Assembly: GCA_024277475.1 (NCBI GenBank)
Contig: JAJRVC010000369.1
Location: 1 to 30,667, forward strand
Source: Deltaproteobacteria bacterium
GTDB lineage: Bacteria > Desulfobacterota > Desulfobacteria > Desulfobacterales > JAFDCJ01
DNA: 30,667 bases
Direction: 5' to 3'
Numbering within the stretch: the first letter of the stretch is position 1; every line of letters starts with the position of its first letter. A model generated the notes under the pieces. That model was not told the origin of the DNA and ran no database searches. It saw nothing but the letters and a program-made list of their open reading frames with translations. Below, in pieces: positions 14,238-21,462 of this stretch. The translations under genes were made by a program, and so were the position numbers.

Positions 14238-14270
14238 GCAAAACAAATTAGTCAAGAGACGGAAGAAATA

Positions 14271-14312
14271 ATGCAGACAATACTCTGCAATTTTCGGCCA
14301 TCCGAAAATTAG
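14271..14312 (+). CDS. Possible 13-residue leader peptide MQTILCNFRPSEN
   Basis: ATG with GGAAG 6 bases upstream, then MQTILCNFRPSEN and TAG. The coding sequence ends inside a perfect 9-bp hairpin (14289-14310). It lies in the transcript predicted from the sigma-54 promoter. It could be a leader peptide or chance, and a frame this short has little statistical support. Confidence 0.25.
   Translation: MQTILCNFRPSEN
14289..14310. other. Perfect 9-bp stem-loop
   Basis: AATTTTCGG, loop CCAT, then CCGAAAATT. No run of T follows, so it is not a standard intrinsic terminator on either strand. It overlaps the stop codon of the small frame. Confidence 0.55.
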
Positions 14313-14413
14313 AGAGAAATAGCTGTAACGCAATGTAATCTTATAAATGGCTTCAAGCCAAGATACTCTTTAAGATCACATTGCTCCCGATTTAGGGTTT
14401 ACAAAGAAATAAA

Positions 14414-14532
14414 TTCACAATTTTGGAAGTTGAGGCGCCCGGCCCGCAAGGCGCGGAAGCACAGGAACATCAAGCATATTTCGAGCTTCCGCAACGCAGC
14501 GGGACGGGATGGATCGGCGTCCAAAATGTGAA
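14414..14532. repeat. 119-bp imperfect inverted-repeat element before the kinase gene
   Basis: The ends are TTCACAATTTTGGA and, inverted, TTCACATTTTGGA. The inner arms match again at CCCGgCCCGC/CCCGtCCCGC and GCGGAAGC, giving arms of about 47 bases around a 24-base centre. It is much richer in G+C than the DNA around it. It looks like a MITE- or REPIN-type mobile repeat and would fold into one long hairpin in the kinase leader. An antisense frame across it has no support as a gene. Confidence 0.6.
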
Positions 14533-14606
14533 GTTATTTTTGAGTGAGCCCTTAGTATAAAAAACTGGATAGGGTCGTTGTAAATTAGTTTCGGGAGCAT
14601 TAATCG

Positions 14607-16538
14607 GTGCCAATCCTTTCATCCCCTTCAGATAACATTAAAATAAATTGGATTACGCTCTCGTTTCCAAAGGCTCTTGAAAAGATTTTTCTGGAACAAT
14701 ACTTCCATGACTCTTTGCGGCAGATACGATTGGCATCAGCGCTGGGCATCTTCTTCTACGGTATTTTTGGAATTCTGGATGCATGGCTGGTACCAGACGC
14801 AAAGTACCAGCTTTGGCTGATTAGATACGCGGTTATCTGTCCTATTCTTAGCGTAACTCTTGTCTTATCTTACTCACGTCATTTTAAAAAATATGCGCAG
14901 CTATTGGTTGCTTCCTCAGTACTGGCCGGAGGATTTGGCATCATCGCAATGATCGTGGTGGCTCCGTATCCGGCAAGTTATTCTTACTATGCCGGCCTGA
15001 TTCTGTGTTTTATTTACGGATATACGTTTTTCAGACTTAGATTTATCTGGGCTTCGCTCACTGGATGGGTGATTGTGTTAGCCTACGAAATCGCAGCGAT
15101 TTGGTTAAGTCCGGCTCCGGTTACAACTTTAATCAACAATAATTTTTTCTTTCTAACCGGCAATGTATTCGGCATGTTTGCAGGCTATTCTTTTGAATAC
15201 TATTTGCGACGAGATTTCATACAAGCGCGCCTGCTCAAAGAAGAAAAGAAAAAAGTCACCGAAGTCAACCAGGAGTTGGAAAACCGCGTTCAGGTACGTA
15301 CCTCTCAATTGGTGAGAACCAACAAAGAATTGACCCAGGAAATTGCGGATCGGAAACGAGCGGAAAAAGACCAGCGACAGATGGAACTCCAACTGCGAAA
15401 ATCCCAAAAAATGGAAGTGATCGGTACCCTCGCCGGCGGGGTGGCCCATGATCTCAATAATATTTTATCCGGTGTTGTCAGCTATCCGGAGCTGTTGCTG
15501 ATGGATATTCCGGAAGAAAGCCCGCTAAGACAGCCCCTGTTAACCATTCAAGAGTCAGGGCAAAAGGCGGCAACCATCGTTCAGGATTTGCTGACTTTGG
15601 CCCGCAGAGGCGTCTCCGTCACGGAAGTCCTGAACCTGAATCAGTTGATCGAACAATATCTGAATAGTCCTGAAAGTCATAAAATTTTGGAATACCATCC
15701 CGGTGTAACTATAGAAACCGATCTGCAAACAAAAATCTTTAATATTCTGGGATCACCCGTTCATCTTTCCAAAACCATCATGAATCTAGTCTCCAATGCG
15801 GCCGAAGCCATGCCCAGTGGCGGTGTCATACATATCACCACTGAAAATCGATACATTGACAGCCCCATCAGGGGTTACGATACCCTTGAAGAGGGTGATT
15901 ATGTGAAACTGACGGTTTCGGATACCGGCGTTGGAATTTCTCCGGAAGATATTGATCAAATATTCGAACCGTTCTACACAAAAAAAATTATGGGACGAAG
16001 CGGAACCGGTTTAGGGATGGCGGTGGTATGGGGAACGATAAAAGATCACGACGGCTATATTGATGTAGAAAGCCAATTAGGGGAAGGCACCGCATTTAGC
16101 CTCTATTTTCCGATAACCGCCCAAAAACTCCCTGAAAAAATGGCCGGTATATTGACGGACAGATACATGGGCAGGGGAGAGTCGATCTTAATCGTCGATG
16201 ATGTCAAGCAGCAAAGGGAAATTGCATCGAATATGCTTAAAAAATTGGGTTATAACGTGTTATCGGTTCCCAGCGGGGAGGAAGCGATTATTTATATGCA
16301 GGAAAACACGGCTGATCTGCTGGTGCTGGATATGATCATGAATCCAGGGATGGACGGGCTGGAAACCTATAAAAAAATTCTCAGATTTCACCCAGGGCAG
16401 AAGGCCATCATCGCCAGTGGATTTTCAGAATCAAAACAGGTCAAGGCAGCCCAGGAAATGGGTGCCGGATCCTATCTGAAAAAGCCGTATTCATTTGAAA
16501 AAATCGGACTGGCGGTTAAAGCGGAATTGGCCAAATAA
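14607..16538 (+). CDS. Six-TM hybrid histidine kinase with C-terminal receiver
   Basis: A 643-residue protein. Six membrane segments lie at about 43-62, 71-89, 97-119, 125-143, 147-167 and 179-199, with no large periplasmic domain. A coiled coil covers about 208-270. The HisKA box is GTLAGGVAHDLNN with phospho-accepting His281. The ATPase domain has NLVSNAAEAMP, DTGVGIS and GRSGTGLG. The receiver (about 526-643) has Asp575 in LLVLDMIM and Lys in KKPYSF. Hydrophobic six-TM inputs are typical of kinases that sense membrane-permeant or lipid signals, such as CqsS or PhcS. GTG 14607 has GGGAG 9 bases upstream. It follows the putative signal-ester methyltransferase by 1 kb. No DNA-binding response regulator is nearby, so phosphate may be passed to an unlinked protein. 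Confidence 0.88.
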   Translation: MPILSSPSDNIKINWITLSFPKALEKIFLEQYFHDSLRQIRLASALGIFFYGIFGILDAWLVPDAKYQLWLIRYAVICPILSVTLVLSYSRHFKKYAQLLVASSVLAGGFGIIAMIVVAPYPASYSYYAGLILCFIYGYTFFRLRFIWASLTGWVIVLAYEIAAIWLSPAPVTTLINNNFFFLTGNVFGMFAGYSFEYYLRRDFIQARLLKEEKKKVTEVNQELENRVQVRTSQLVRTNKELTQEIADRKRAEKDQRQMELQLRKSQKMEVIGTLAGGVAHDLNNILSGVVSYPELLLMDIPEESPLRQPLLTIQESGQKAATIVQDLLTLARRGVSVTEVLNLNQLIEQYLNSPESHKILEYHPGVTIETDLQTKIFNILGSPVHLSKTIMNLVSNAAEAMPSGGVIHITTENRYIDSPIRGYDTLEEGDYVKLTVSDTGVGISPEDIDQIFEPFYTKKIMGRSGTGLGMAVVWGTIKDHDGYIDVESQLGEGTAFSLYFPITAQKLPEKMAGILTDRYMGRGESILIVDDVKQQREIASNMLKKLGYNVLSVPSGEEAIIYMQENTADLLVLDMIMNPGMDGLETYKKILRFHPGQKAIIASGFSESKQVKAAQEMGAGSYLKKPYSFEKIGLAVKAELAK

Positions 16539-16599
16539 TCAGAAAGGGGGTTTGATCTATCGCCCGAGATTGTTTGTTAATCCAGGGTCGAACAATCAA

Positions 16600-16697
16600 T
16601 TTAAAAAAGACAGCGCATAGCGATTCATTAAATATTCAATATTAACAATTCCCCGAAAAATCGGGATTTACGCTTCGCTATAACCGGCTCGTCCGGG
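16600..16697 (-). repeat. Dispersed ~100-bp repeat, copy A
   Basis: On the plus strand it starts ttaaaaaagacagcgc and ends aaccggctcgtccggg, with an internal CCCGA-aaaa-TCGGG hairpin. Related copies occur at 817, 18919, 20747 (end only) and 28322 (inverted). It overlaps the last 20 bases of the MFS gene. Read on the minus strand it follows that gene and ends in a run of T, so it may act as its terminator. Confidence 0.75.
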
Positions 16698-17907
16698 TTT
16701 GATCCCGCAATTTAATATAACCCGAAAAAATTGATCCAATCATGATCAGTCCCCCTACCAGTGCAATCCCAATGCCAAAAGAACTGATGTCTCCGACAAA
16801 TCCAATCAGGGTGGGAGCGCCACCGCCGCCCAGCAAAAAAGCAATAGGAATCGTTAGCGAAACCATAATATTTCGCTCCCTGGGGGAACTGACCATGGAT
16901 AAGGCAGCAAGGCCGGCCGGAAAAAAACAAACCGCCACCAGCGGCTGCAGAAAAACAGCGATGCTGATCCAGGATGATGAAGCAAAGCCGATAAATATCG
17001 TCAGTAATCCCGTGATTAAAAATACGACCTTTAAAATCTTTTTCGGTCCGATACGATCGGTCGCCCATCCACCAACCAGTGTCGTTGCCACGCCGGCAAC
17101 TCTTGACAACGCTATCAGAGTATTGGCCCAACGACGTTCCATACCGTGATCTGTTACCAGATAAAGCGGTAACATGGTATAAACTCCGAGTGTGCTGCTT
17201 ATTCCAAGACTGAACAATACCACCATTATCCAGAAGGAAGGCTTTGAAAAAAAATCCTGAATAGAAGCGTAACCAGCGAATTCTCCATGGAATTCTCCAC
17301 CACGACCAAAACGGACAAATACACCGGCAAGCAGGAAAGCCGTAATCCCAAGCACCATAAAAACAGTTCGCCATGAAAACCAGTACAGGACCGCCTCACA
17401 AACAAGCGGTGCCAAAACAAAGCTCAGATTAGGCGCCAGTTCATGGATGCTGATGGCTTTGCCCCAATCCCGTGATTCGATCAAGGTGGTTAAGGTGGCA
17501 ATACCTGACGGAATATAAGGACCGGCCGCCATGCCGACCATAATTAACCCCAGGCGCATTCCCCCCAAAGTTGTGCTGAACGAGGTAAACAGCAAAGCAA
17601 AACCCAGAGCAATATTGGAACCGATAATAGTCTGTTTATGGGTCAGCCGGCAGGTAATAAAACCCGAAGCGAGAATGGTTGTAAAATATCCCAATGAGAC
17701 CAGAAGAAAAAGAGATCCGGCTTCGGCATGACCGAATCCCAGCTCGGATTCGACGGCAGGCATTAAAGGGGCCAGGGCAATACGGGCTAAAAAATTCACA
17801 AAAAAGATGGAAGTAAGCAGCAGCAGTGGCGGCAACTGTTCGCGAAACGTTTTTTGCAACTGAGGCTGATCTGAACCGGCATCCGGCAAATTTGAGCTAT
17901 TCGGCAT
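16678..17907 (-). CDS. MFS transporter
   Basis: A 409-residue major facilitator protein with about 12 hydrophobic segments. It begins LPPLLLLTSIFFVNFLARIA (TM1). The loop between TM2 and TM3 is short and basic (CRLTHKQ), and the second half repeats the motif as GGWATDRIGPKK, the classic MFS loop. Substrate cannot be read from the sequence; anion/sugar-phosphate or carboxylate transporters share this look. ATG 17907 gives a normal family length. A TTG at 17973, 15 bases after the YqeC stop, would add 22 residues. It is downstream of yqeC and probably in the same operon, so it may import a hydroxylase substrate. The last residues TRTSRL and the stop are encoded by a dispersed repeat. Confidence 0.85.
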   Translation of the reverse strand: MPNSSNLPDAGSDQPQLQKTFREQLPPLLLLTSIFFVNFLARIALAPLMPAVESELGFGHAEAGSLFLLVSLGYFTTILASGFITCRLTHKQTIIGSNIALGFALLFTSFSTTLGGMRLGLIMVGMAAGPYIPSGIATLTTLIESRDWGKAISIHELAPNLSFVLAPLVCEAVLYWFSWRTVFMVLGITAFLLAGVFVRFGRGGEFHGEFAGYASIQDFFSKPSFWIMVVLFSLGISSTLGVYTMLPLYLVTDHGMERRWANTLIALSRVAGVATTLVGGWATDRIGPKKILKVVFLITGLLTIFIGFASSSWISIAVFLQPLVAVCFFPAGLAALSMVSSPRERNIMVSLTIPIAFLLGGGGAPTLIGFVGDISSFGIGIALVGGLIMIGSIFSGYIKLRDQTRTSRL

Positions 17908-17990
17908 AAACAGTCCGTTTTCTGACAGGGTCAACAGGAGGAACAGGATAACCGGTAACGTTGAACCACCCAACCCAGGTAGTAAAGGGG

Positions 17991-18773
17991 CTAAGGGTCT
18001 AAATCATAAACCTCTAAAACCGGGGGGTCAAACAAAACCTGACCGATGACCACACGATTTAAACCACTATTTTTGCGCTTTGACAATATCCGGGCGATAC
18101 GCTGCCCTGCCGAAAAATTTGCCTTCATATCTGCCTGGTTAAGGAAAACAATGCGCATAACCTCCGGGCAAAAACCCTTGAACAATCCGTCATCGCGGAC
18201 CAATACATCTGCGATGGCGGCATCCGTTACCTTCGAGCCCAACCTGAGTCCGGTCAATCGGGCAAAGTGTTCCTGTCTGAAAACCAGTTGTTCTGTCAAG
18301 GGCTGACCGACACCCTGCAAACCGACCATGCCCACCAATCGCTTTGTACAGACTGGAATAACAGGTTCATGGACAGCAGGCGCTTTTAGCGGCCTTCCGG
18401 CAGCCCCATCGGCTTCGACGATAATCCATCGAAACAGACCGGCATTCCAGAGTTCCCCTATGATTTCAGGCTGGAAACCGTAAAGTTTGCCGGATTCCGG
18501 CAGCTTACCGACGGCTGCGGTGAGGTGCAGATGTTTAACCAGCAGATCATTGGCCCGATCCAATAGGTTTGGAACGGAACCGGATAAAATTACACAGTCC
18601 GTCTGGTCCCGGGAGGGTTTAAAAATTTTAGTGGTGGTGGTGGTCAAAACCGGTTCACCGGCCATTGATAACTCATGGGCGAGTTTGAACATTAAACTTG
18701 TTTTTCCGCCCCCGCCCACCAGGGTGACGACGCCGCCGTCTTCCAGCAACAGTCCTTCCCTTAGCGAAACCAT
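17991..18773 (-). CDS. yqeC: Selenium-dependent hydroxylase accessory protein YqeC
   Basis: A 260-residue P-loop protein. The Walker-A-like loop is TLVGGGGKTSLMFKLA near residues 17-32, followed by VLTTTTTKIFKP, which fits YqeC. YqeC is part of the set required to mature selenium-dependent molybdenum hydroxylases such as xanthine or purine hydroxylase. IIVEADGAAGRPLKAP and MVGLQGVGQPL also fit that family. ATG 18773 has AAGGA 8 bases upstream. It lies downstream of yqeB and directly upstream of the MFS gene. The exact biochemical step is not settled in the literature I know. Confidence 0.85.
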   Translation of the reverse strand: MVSLREGLLLEDGGVVTLVGGGGKTSLMFKLAHELSMAGEPVLTTTTTKIFKPSRDQTDCVILSGSVPNLLDRANDLLVKHLHLTAAVGKLPESGKLYGFQPEIIGELWNAGLFRWIIVEADGAAGRPLKAPAVHEPVIPVCTKRLVGMVGLQGVGQPLTEQLVFRQEHFARLTGLRLGSKVTDAAIADVLVRDDGLFKGFCPEVMRIVFLNQADMKANFSAGQRIARILSKRKNSGLNRVVIGQVLFDPPVLEVYDLDP

Positions 18774-18918
18774 GTACAGATTCCTTAGTAATTATTTTTA
18801 TGCATTTTGTGCTAAAAATATGTAGAGGGATACGTTCACCCTCTTCCAATGAGTAGATACCCGGGTCCGGAGGACCAGGATTCCGATGTTAGATTGAATA
18901 TTCATGGAATGCTTTCGA

Positions 18919-18979
18919 TTTAAAAAAAGACAGCGCCTAACGATTCATCAAATATTCAATAATCAATAGTCAATTCCGG
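18919..18979 (-). repeat. Dispersed repeat, copy B (partial)
   Basis: Starts ttaaaaaaagacagcgcc, continues cgattcatcaaatattcaat and ends in caatagtcaattccggg. It matches the left half of copy A and the same part of the inverted copy at 28322. It overlaps the end of yqeB and encodes its last residues GIDY and the TGA. It has the same orientation relative to its gene as copy A. Confidence 0.7.
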
Positions 18980-19790
18980 GATAGGCGCGATTATAAGACC
19001 GCAGGATTGCTTCGAGAACAGATCCCCCGACGGCCCGGGCTTTATCAGAGATCGTGAAACAATAACTTACCTCGCCCCTTGGGTCGACGTCACCGATTTT
19101 TAGACCCTGGGTAACCTGACTGTTTGGACGAATGAGTCCACGCAGGACACCGGCAATGCGCGCCCGTACCTCTACTCCCGAGACAGATCCGAGAATCTCA
19201 TTTTTTTCAACACAATCGCCGATATTCCGAACGGACAGAAAATGTCCGTCGCCCGTCGCCCGTAATACGCGCTCTTCGGTATAGCCGCCGATAGCTCCGG
19301 GAATTCCGGTGTTCGCCTCGGCTTCCCCGGATGTGATAATATTGCCCAGGTTGTGCCCCCGATTGGTCTCAATCACCAGATGAACATCCTTTCCGGCATA
19401 AAACCCGGGACCCAGACCGATCACCAATGGGGCTTCGTTCATGTGGGTCCCCAGGTTTTTTTTGGCCAAAACGGCGTCCACGACCACCTCTGGCTGTGTT
19501 GCTGCTAATGTCCGCCAGCGGGGGTCAACCACCACCGCAATTTCATTCTTCTCCCAGCACTGTTTAATCTCAGCAGGATTTTGCACTCGTACAGCCCTGA
19601 CATTCTCGACCTCTTTTTTCCCCTCGTGGACTGCTTCGCAAAATGAAACCTCACGTCTTACAGCCAACGGATAATCTGTTTCCAGCATTAAAATCTTTCT
19701 AAAATTAGACATGTACAATCGCCAGGCCAGGGCACTGGCCATCTCTCCGGCACCCTTGACGGCAATAATGATTTCATTGAGAGGTATCAC
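18963..19790 (-). CDS. yqeB: Selenium-dependent molybdenum hydroxylase system protein YqeB
   Basis: A 275-residue protein of the EF2563/YqeB family. It begins IIIAVKGAGEMASALAWRLY, a Rossmann-type GxGxxA loop. Then come VVDAVLAKKN, VIGLGPGFYAGKDVHLVIET and TGIPGAIGGYTEERVLRATG, all typical of the family. YqeB works with YqeC in maturing selenium-dependent molybdenum hydroxylases. The start was moved from ATG 19817 to GTG 19790, which has AAGGAAGG 8 bases upstream. It is the first gene of a probable yqeB-yqeC-MFS operon, with a 189-base gap before yqeC. No hydroxylase structural gene is in the window. Confidence 0.87.
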   Translation of the reverse strand: MIPLNEIIIAVKGAGEMASALAWRLYMSNFRKILMLETDYPLAVRREVSFCEAVHEGKKEVENVRAVRVQNPAEIKQCWEKNEIAVVVDPRWRTLAATQPEVVVDAVLAKKNLGTHMNEAPLVIGLGPGFYAGKDVHLVIETNRGHNLGNIITSGEAEANTGIPGAIGGYTEERVLRATGDGHFLSVRNIGDCVEKNEILGSVSGVEVRARIAGVLRGLIRPNSQVTQGLKIGDVDPRGEVSYCFTISDKARAVGGSVLEAILRSYNRAYPGIDY

Positions 19791-19934
19791 TTGATATTCC
19801 TTCCTTAATATGAACATAGGTTGGGGGGTTCAGCCCGCCCTGGTGCGACTTATAGGATCATATGACGGCCCGTGTCAGGTTCCCAAATATGAATCTAAAT
19901 AATTGAGCAATGTAAAATCAGGTCTGGGCCAGGG

Positions 19935-19967
19935 GGTTCAACGTTCCGGGTTGAAAAAACCCGGACA
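19935..19967 (-). repeat. Inverted-pair repeat, left copy
   Basis: A 33-bp sequence starting ggttcaacgttccgggttga, present again in reverse orientation at 21400-21433 with one extra base and one mismatch. CCGGGTT and AACCCGG form a hairpin. It follows the transglutaminase-like gene on the minus strand. Confidence 0.8.
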
Positions 19968-19982
19968 GCTTCAACTTCCGTC

Positions 19983-20678
19983 TTAAATGGCTTCTTCCAT
20001 GTCAAAATCACGTCCGGCTTTACCGTCTGATTTTTCATATCCCTCGATCCAATGCCGCACGCGATCTTTGCCGTAGACTTTTTCCCACCCAACGACAATT
20101 TCATCAACCGGAATGTCGACGTATGTCCCGTGATCATCAACATACTCCATGAATTGCTTTTTTTCTGAATTGTATGGGTGAAAGATGGAATCTTCTCTGC
20201 CATTAAATTCAAGCGGAATCACTTTGTGTTTCCTGCACAATTCGATGTTAAAGGCAGGGGTAGCCTTGACCCATTTGTCATTCAGATAAAATTCCACGAA
20301 ACCGTGGTAGACGAACAGATCGGTCCCCAGGAATTCAAGCAGCTGTTTGGTTGCCAGGTGATTGCGAACCGTGGCAAAGCCGACCCGGCTCGGAATGCCG
20401 CACACCCGTCCCAAAGCACAAAGCAGGCTTGCTTTACCCACGCAAAACGCCCGGCCTTTTTTTAACACATTGCCGGCCCGGTAATGTTCAGGACGGAAAA
20501 ACGGTAAGTAGGGGTCGTACCAGATAGAATCTCGCACGGCATAGTAAAGTTTTATCGCTTTTGCTATCGGATCGTCGTCGGTATTTTTAAGAGTCCCCAC
20601 GGCATAATCTATAATGTTCTGATTGTCACTATCTATAATTGCTGTCGGTAAAAGATACTTTTGAAATTGCAGGTCCAT
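19983..20678 (-). CDS. Transglutaminase-like protein
   Basis: A 231-residue soluble protein of the transglutaminase-like superfamily. The catalytic Cys79 sits in GRAFCVGKASLLCALGR and His125 in YHGFVEFYL. The third position, usually Asp in a DP motif, is Thr140 in VKATPAFN, so activity may differ from the usual protease or transferase. CGIPSRVGFATVRNH is typical of the fold. There is no signal peptide, so it acts in the cytoplasm. ATG 20678 was chosen because GGAGGT lies 7 bases upstream and the earlier GTG lies inside that site. It precedes yqeB by about 190 bases with a repeat hairpin between, so it is probably transcribed separately. Confidence 0.8.
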   Translation of the reverse strand: MDLQFQKYLLPTAIIDSDNQNIIDYAVGTLKNTDDDPIAKAIKLYYAVRDSIWYDPYLPFFRPEHYRAGNVLKKGRAFCVGKASLLCALGRVCGIPSRVGFATVRNHLATKQLLEFLGTDLFVYHGFVEFYLNDKWVKATPAFNIELCRKHKVIPLEFNGREDSIFHPYNSEKKQFMEYVDDHGTYVDIPVDEIVVGWEKVYGKDRVRHWIEGYEKSDGKAGRDFDMEEAI

Positions 20679-21017
20679 TGCCGGCACCTCCTTCTATCGG
20701 TTCCCATCGATTACGATCTTAAAATTCATGCCTTTTTGCTTTATCCAACCGGCTCGTCCGGGTGTATACCGTATACCAGACAATCAAGTGATTCGTCAAA
20801 GGTTTGCTGGGTAAAAGCATTTTTAGGTTGCACGACCCGGTTTTAGGAATTATCTTATTACAGAACGTTCAAAAGGTTTGACAATCTCGTAAAAAGTCAA
20901 AATTCTGAAATTTTGATCATATAACCTATTAAAATTATTAAGTGTAAAATTTTATTTTTGTGGTTTTTGTGCCCTTCAACCAATATTATTGAATTTACTG
21001 TGTACAGGGAGGATTTG
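20679..21017. other. Divergent region with repeat end and palindromes
   Basis: At 20747-20763 it holds aaccggctcgtccgggt, the right end of the dispersed repeat (copy E). At 20897-20916 is TCAAAATT-CTGA-AATTTTGA, a perfect 8-bp palindrome. TTGACA at 20878 and TATAAC at 20920 are possible promoter boxes for the DsrE-like gene, but their spacing does not pair them. No gene was seen. Confidence 0.45.
20897..20916. promoter_or_regulatory. Palindromic operator candidate before the DsrE-like gene
   Basis: TCAAAATT, four bases, AATTTTGA. It directly precedes a possible -10 box, TATAAC, at 20920-20925, so a bound protein would cover the -35 region. Confidence 0.35.
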
Positions 21018-21350
21018 ATGGCATCTAAAATAGTGGTAATTTTAGCGACGGCGGAAAAGCAGAAAGCCTTGACAGGTATTATGTATGCAGTCAACGCTCA
21101 GAAAAATAAATGGGTTGATGATATCAAAGTAATATTTTTTGGTCCTTTTGAGAACCTGATGTGCGAGGACGAAGAGGTCGTACAGGCAGCTTCCCGGCTA
21201 CTGGACTATCAAACCCCGATTGCCTGCAAATTTCTATCCGACCGGGACGGCATCAGCGACAAGCTGGAAGAAATGGGTGTGAACGTCGATTATGTGGGGT
21301 CTCTAATTTCAGGCTACATAGAAGAAGGGTACGTCCCGCTGGTGTTTTAA
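21018..21350 (+). CDS. DsrE-family-like protein
   Basis: A 110-residue alpha/beta protein with the DsrE/TusD look: an N-terminal strand KIVVILATAEKQKALTGIMY, a middle strand KVIFFGPFENLM, and the closing SGYIEEGYVPLVF. DsrE-like proteins handle protein-bound sulfur or are linked to redox metabolism. Cysteines occur in ENLMCEDEE and IACKF; neither is clearly the TusD-type active Cys, so sulfur transfer is unproven. ATG 21018 has GGGAGG 5 bases upstream. The longer frame from 20958 lacks a site. It is followed by mocA after 112 bases. A sulfur-handling protein would make sense beside molybdenum hydroxylase maturation, which needs a sulfurated cofactor, but that is inference. Confidence 0.65.
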   Translation: MASKIVVILATAEKQKALTGIMYAVNAQKNKWVDDIKVIFFGPFENLMCEDEEVVQAASRLLDYQTPIACKFLSDRDGISDKLEEMGVNVDYVGSLISGYIEEGYVPLVF

Positions 21351-21399
21351 CTGAAATGGATTTATCAGCAGATGAAGGTCCGATCCCATTGATGGGAGC

Positions 21400-21433
21400 T
21401 GTCTGGGTTTTTTTCAACCCGGAACGTTGAACC
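21400..21433 (+). repeat. Inverted-pair repeat, right copy
   Basis: Reverse complement of the 33-bp sequence at 19935-19967. Like the left copy it lies just after a gene and in the same orientation relative to transcription. It overlaps the heptamer-period run at 21414-21441. Confidence 0.8.
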
Positions 21434-21441
21434 CTGAACCG
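21414..21441. repeat. Heptanucleotide-period run, TCAACCC/GGAACGT/TGAACCC
   Basis: Units TCAACCC, GGAACGT, TGAACCC and TGAACCG keep a 7-base period. It resembles the run at 5650-5677. Confidence 0.6.
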
Positions 21442-21462
21442 CTCGACTTATGCTTTTATTAA

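Noticed and set aside
14289..14310. Intrinsic terminator
   Set aside because: The stem is perfect but no run of T follows on either strand.
14415..14600. 61-residue antisense frame beginning MLPKLIYN
   Set aside because: It lies almost entirely in the inverted-repeat element and has no start signal.
16712..17374. 220-residue frame overlapping the MFS gene on the same strand
   Set aside because: The alternative frame has no family features, whereas the chosen frame shows MFS loop motifs and membrane segments.
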